A DNA stretch of 7,060 nt from assembly GCA_007131125.1 (NCBI GenBank), contig SLRE01000158.1, positions 1 through 7,060 of the forward strand, written 5' to 3'. This stretch comes from Bacteroidales bacterium (GTDB lineage: Bacteria > Bacteroidota > Bacteroidia > Bacteroidales > UBA7960). Positions within the stretch are counted from its first letter, which is position 1; each line of letters begins with the position of its first letter. The notes under the pieces are model-generated. The model made no database searches. It saw nothing but the letters and a program-made list of their open reading frames with translations, and had not been told where the DNA came from. Of the stretch, positions 5,895 to 7,060 are shown one piece after another. The position numbers and the translations under genes are program-made.

Positions 5895-6487
5895 CAGATT
5901 GCAAAATTTATATAGCAATTGTTGAACACTCCTACATTATCTGTGAAGGACTGTCAAATATTCTGTTAAAATCTGATCACCATTCCCAGGTGTTCAGGTT
6001 TGAAAGCCTTCAGGAACTATCTGAATTCCCTGGCAGAGAAAAACTAAACATGGTCATTATTAACCCTTCTTTTGCAATATCAGACAGAAAAGACTTTTTT
6101 GCGCTCAGGAAAAGCCTGAAAAATGCCAAATGGTTAGGTTTAATATATTCCTATTTTGATAAAAAAATAATAGAACTCTTTGATGATACCATTGAAATAT
6201 CCTACGATCCATCCGACATTAAAAAAATCATATCAAAAATATCAAAGGAGGATTGGCCCTGCCTGGAAGAGGACCAGGTGGAAGAGTTAAGCGAACGGGA
6301 AAAAGATGTGTTGATTGAGTTGGTTAACGGTTTTTCCAACAAAGAAATAGCAGAAAAGCTGAATATCAGCACCCACACCGTAGCCAGTCACAGAAAAAAT
6401 ATAACCTCTAAAATCGGTGTGAAATCCCTTGCCGGATTAACCATATACTCCATTACCAAAGGAATTATCTCTTTGGAGGATTTGTAG
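5891..6487 (+). CDS. LuxR/NarL-type regulator with non-phosphorylatable pseudo-receiver
   Basis: A 198-residue DNA-binding regulator. Residues about 133-195 are a classic LuxR helix-turn-helix: LSEREKDVLIELVNGFSNKE, then IAEKLNISTHTVASHRKNI. Residues about 5-115 have the size and hydrophobic rhythm of a receiver domain, but the acidic pair after the first strand is Glu12-His13, and Asn58 (MVIINPSF) replaces the phosphorylated Asp. It is therefore unlikely to be switched by a histidine kinase. It starts with GTG at 5891, inside the hemerythrin stop codon (GTGA overlap), which points to translational coupling and balanced amounts of both proteins. The natural reading is that the hemerythrin protein senses O2, NO or redox state and controls this regulator by contact. 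Targets are unknown; self-regulation through the repeats at 5071-5108 is possible. I recall similar hemerythrin-LuxR neighbours in Bacteroidota but cannot check. Confidence 0.87.
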   Translation: MTDCKIYIAIVEHSYIICEGLSNILLKSDHHSQVFRFESLQELSEFPGREKLNMVIINPSFAISDRKDFFALRKSLKNAKWLGLIYSYFDKKIIELFDDTIEISYDPSDIKKIISKISKEDWPCLEEDQVEELSEREKDVLIELVNGFSNKEIAEKLNISTHTVASHRKNITSKIGVKSLAGLTIYSITKGIISLEDL

Positions 6488-6510
6488 TTTTTAAAAAACA
6501 ATCAAACCAT

Positions 6511-6603
6511 CTGGTTTCCGATAATTCTGAAGTTTCCGGTCCCTAACGGGAGCTGGAAGTTCATGGAATTTCGAACCTGTATGGCAATTTCTGGTTTCCT
6601 GTT
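6511..6603. repeat. Intergenic hairpin repeat, copy B
   Basis: This is the second copy of the repeat at 885-1000, here between two convergent genes. It runs GGTTTCC (6513-6519), stem-loop, then AACCTG...AATTTCTGGTTTCCTGTT (6574-6603). The stem (6533-6543 with 6548-6559, loop TAAC, G6552 bulged) keeps all 11 pairs of copy A, although three pairs differ in sequence. GGTTTCC at both edges, 80 bases apart, suggests a unit able to sit in tandem. Confidence 0.65.
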
Positions 6604-6680
6604 ACTCATACCCCAATCCGTTGCTTCATATTATGCTGACCAAGGTGGGCGCTCCCAAAAATCCGCGACTTATTGAGGGT

Positions 6681-7060
6681 TTACAGAATCTCACCATCCC
6701 ATAATTTTTCAATAAAAATATCCCAGGGAAGGATGTACACAACCCCGCTTTTGCGCGGACGTGGATCATTGCTGACCAAAATGAGTTTTTTTACGGTATA
6801 TTCTTCCGCAAAACTTTTCAAACCTTTCAGGTGCCGTTCCTGGGCCTGCCGGGTTGCTTTCACTTCAATGGCTACTTCATGGTCGCCAAGAATAAAATCG
6901 GTCTCAAGCCCGGAGGTAGTGCGCCAGTAGCTTATGGGGTATTCTTTTTGAGAATAATGTCTGTGGGCATAGATCTCATGATAAATATAATGTTCAAAAG
7001 CTTTGCCGAAAGCTTCGCTCCCTGCCTCAATATGGTGACGCTTTAAAAGGTAATTGGCAA
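6681..7060 (-). CDS. AAA+ ATPase with DUF4143 domain, C-terminal part only
   Basis: Read on the minus strand, the frame is open from the window end to a TAA at 6681-6683, giving the last 125 residues. They match the C-terminal DUF4143 region of the common bacterial AAA+/DUF4143 family: AFGKAFEHYIYHEI, then YWRTTSGLETDFIL, then EVAIEVKAT (E52, D54, E65 and K67 of the visible part), then KKLILVSNDPR and IYILPWDIF-type ending sequence near the terminus. The ETD...EVK spacing resembles a PD-(D/E)xK nuclease core, though these proteins are mostly uncharacterised. The ATPase domain would lie upstream, beyond 7060. The GTG at 6863 is only an internal Val codon (EVK), not a start. The gene converges on the LuxR-type regulator and is probably unrelated to it. 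Confidence 0.88.
   Translation of the reverse strand, partial: ANYLLKRHHIEAGSEAFGKAFEHYIYHEIYAHRHYSQKEYPISYWRTTSGLETDFILGDHEVAIEVKATRQAQERHLKGLKSFAEEYTVKKLILVSNDPRPRKSGVVYILPWDIFIEKLWDGEIL

Noticed and set aside
6640..6665. TGGG/CCCA mini-stem as terminator for the convergent genes
   Set aside because: Only four pairs and no T tract in either direction.
6681..6863. A separate 60-residue gene starting with GTG at 6863
   Set aside because: The frame continues upstream to the window end with strong DUF4143 motifs, so the GTG is an internal Val codon.
1..7060. CRISPR arrays, tRNA or rRNA genes, transposases
   Set aside because: No regularly spaced short direct repeats, no rRNA-like sequence or tRNA cloverleaf noticed by eye, and no transposase motifs in any long frame.

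Overview
The window looks like chromosomal DNA from a member of the Bacteroidota, probably a Bacteroidales or Marinilabiliales-type anaerobe or facultative anaerobe. The clues are a TonB-dependent receptor with an N-terminal carboxypeptidase-regulatory-like domain, lipoproteins with an acidic stretch directly after the lipidated Cys, Bacteroidota-style -7 boxes (TAnnTTTG), no Shine-Dalgarno sequences before the genes, and a DUF4143-type ATPase. I cannot name the genus.

Layout. (1) 1-700, minus strand: N-terminal 233 residues of a membrane subunit of the NuoL/NuoM/MrpD (proton-conducting antiporter-like) superfamily, cut by the window start. (2) 701-1202: a divergent control region with one TAnnTTTG box facing each way, an 8+8 bp palindrome, and copy A of an intergenic repeat with a conserved hairpin. 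(3) 1203-4827, plus strand: a TonB-dependent receptor followed by two paralogous His-rich surface-type lipoproteins (DUF4625-like). Together they look like one outer-membrane uptake locus, most likely for a metal such as zinc or copper. (4) 4828-5180: a gap with hairpins, including a plausible terminator and inverted repeats. (5) 5181-6487, plus strand: a two-gene unit overlapping by 4 bases, encoding a YtfE/RIC-type di-iron hemerythrin protein with a degenerate ScdA_N-like front end and a LuxR-type regulator whose receiver lacks the phosphorylatable Asp. (6) 6488-6680: the gap between convergent genes, holding repeat copy B. (7) 6681-7060, minus strand: the C-terminal 125 residues of an AAA+/DUF4143 protein that runs off the window.

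How the genes may work together. The receptor and lipoproteins could capture a histidine-coordinated ligand at the cell surface and import it. The hemerythrin/LuxR pair could sense oxygen or nitric oxide through its di-iron site and pass the signal by protein contact instead of phosphorylation. The best candidates for something under-described are this non-phosphorylatable hemerythrin-regulator pair, the receptor/double-lipoprotein locus, the hairpin repeat shared by two distant intergenic regions, and an antiporter-like subunit in which the usual TM5 Glu and TM7 Lys both appear replaced. No RNA genes, CRISPR arrays or insertion sequences were recognised.
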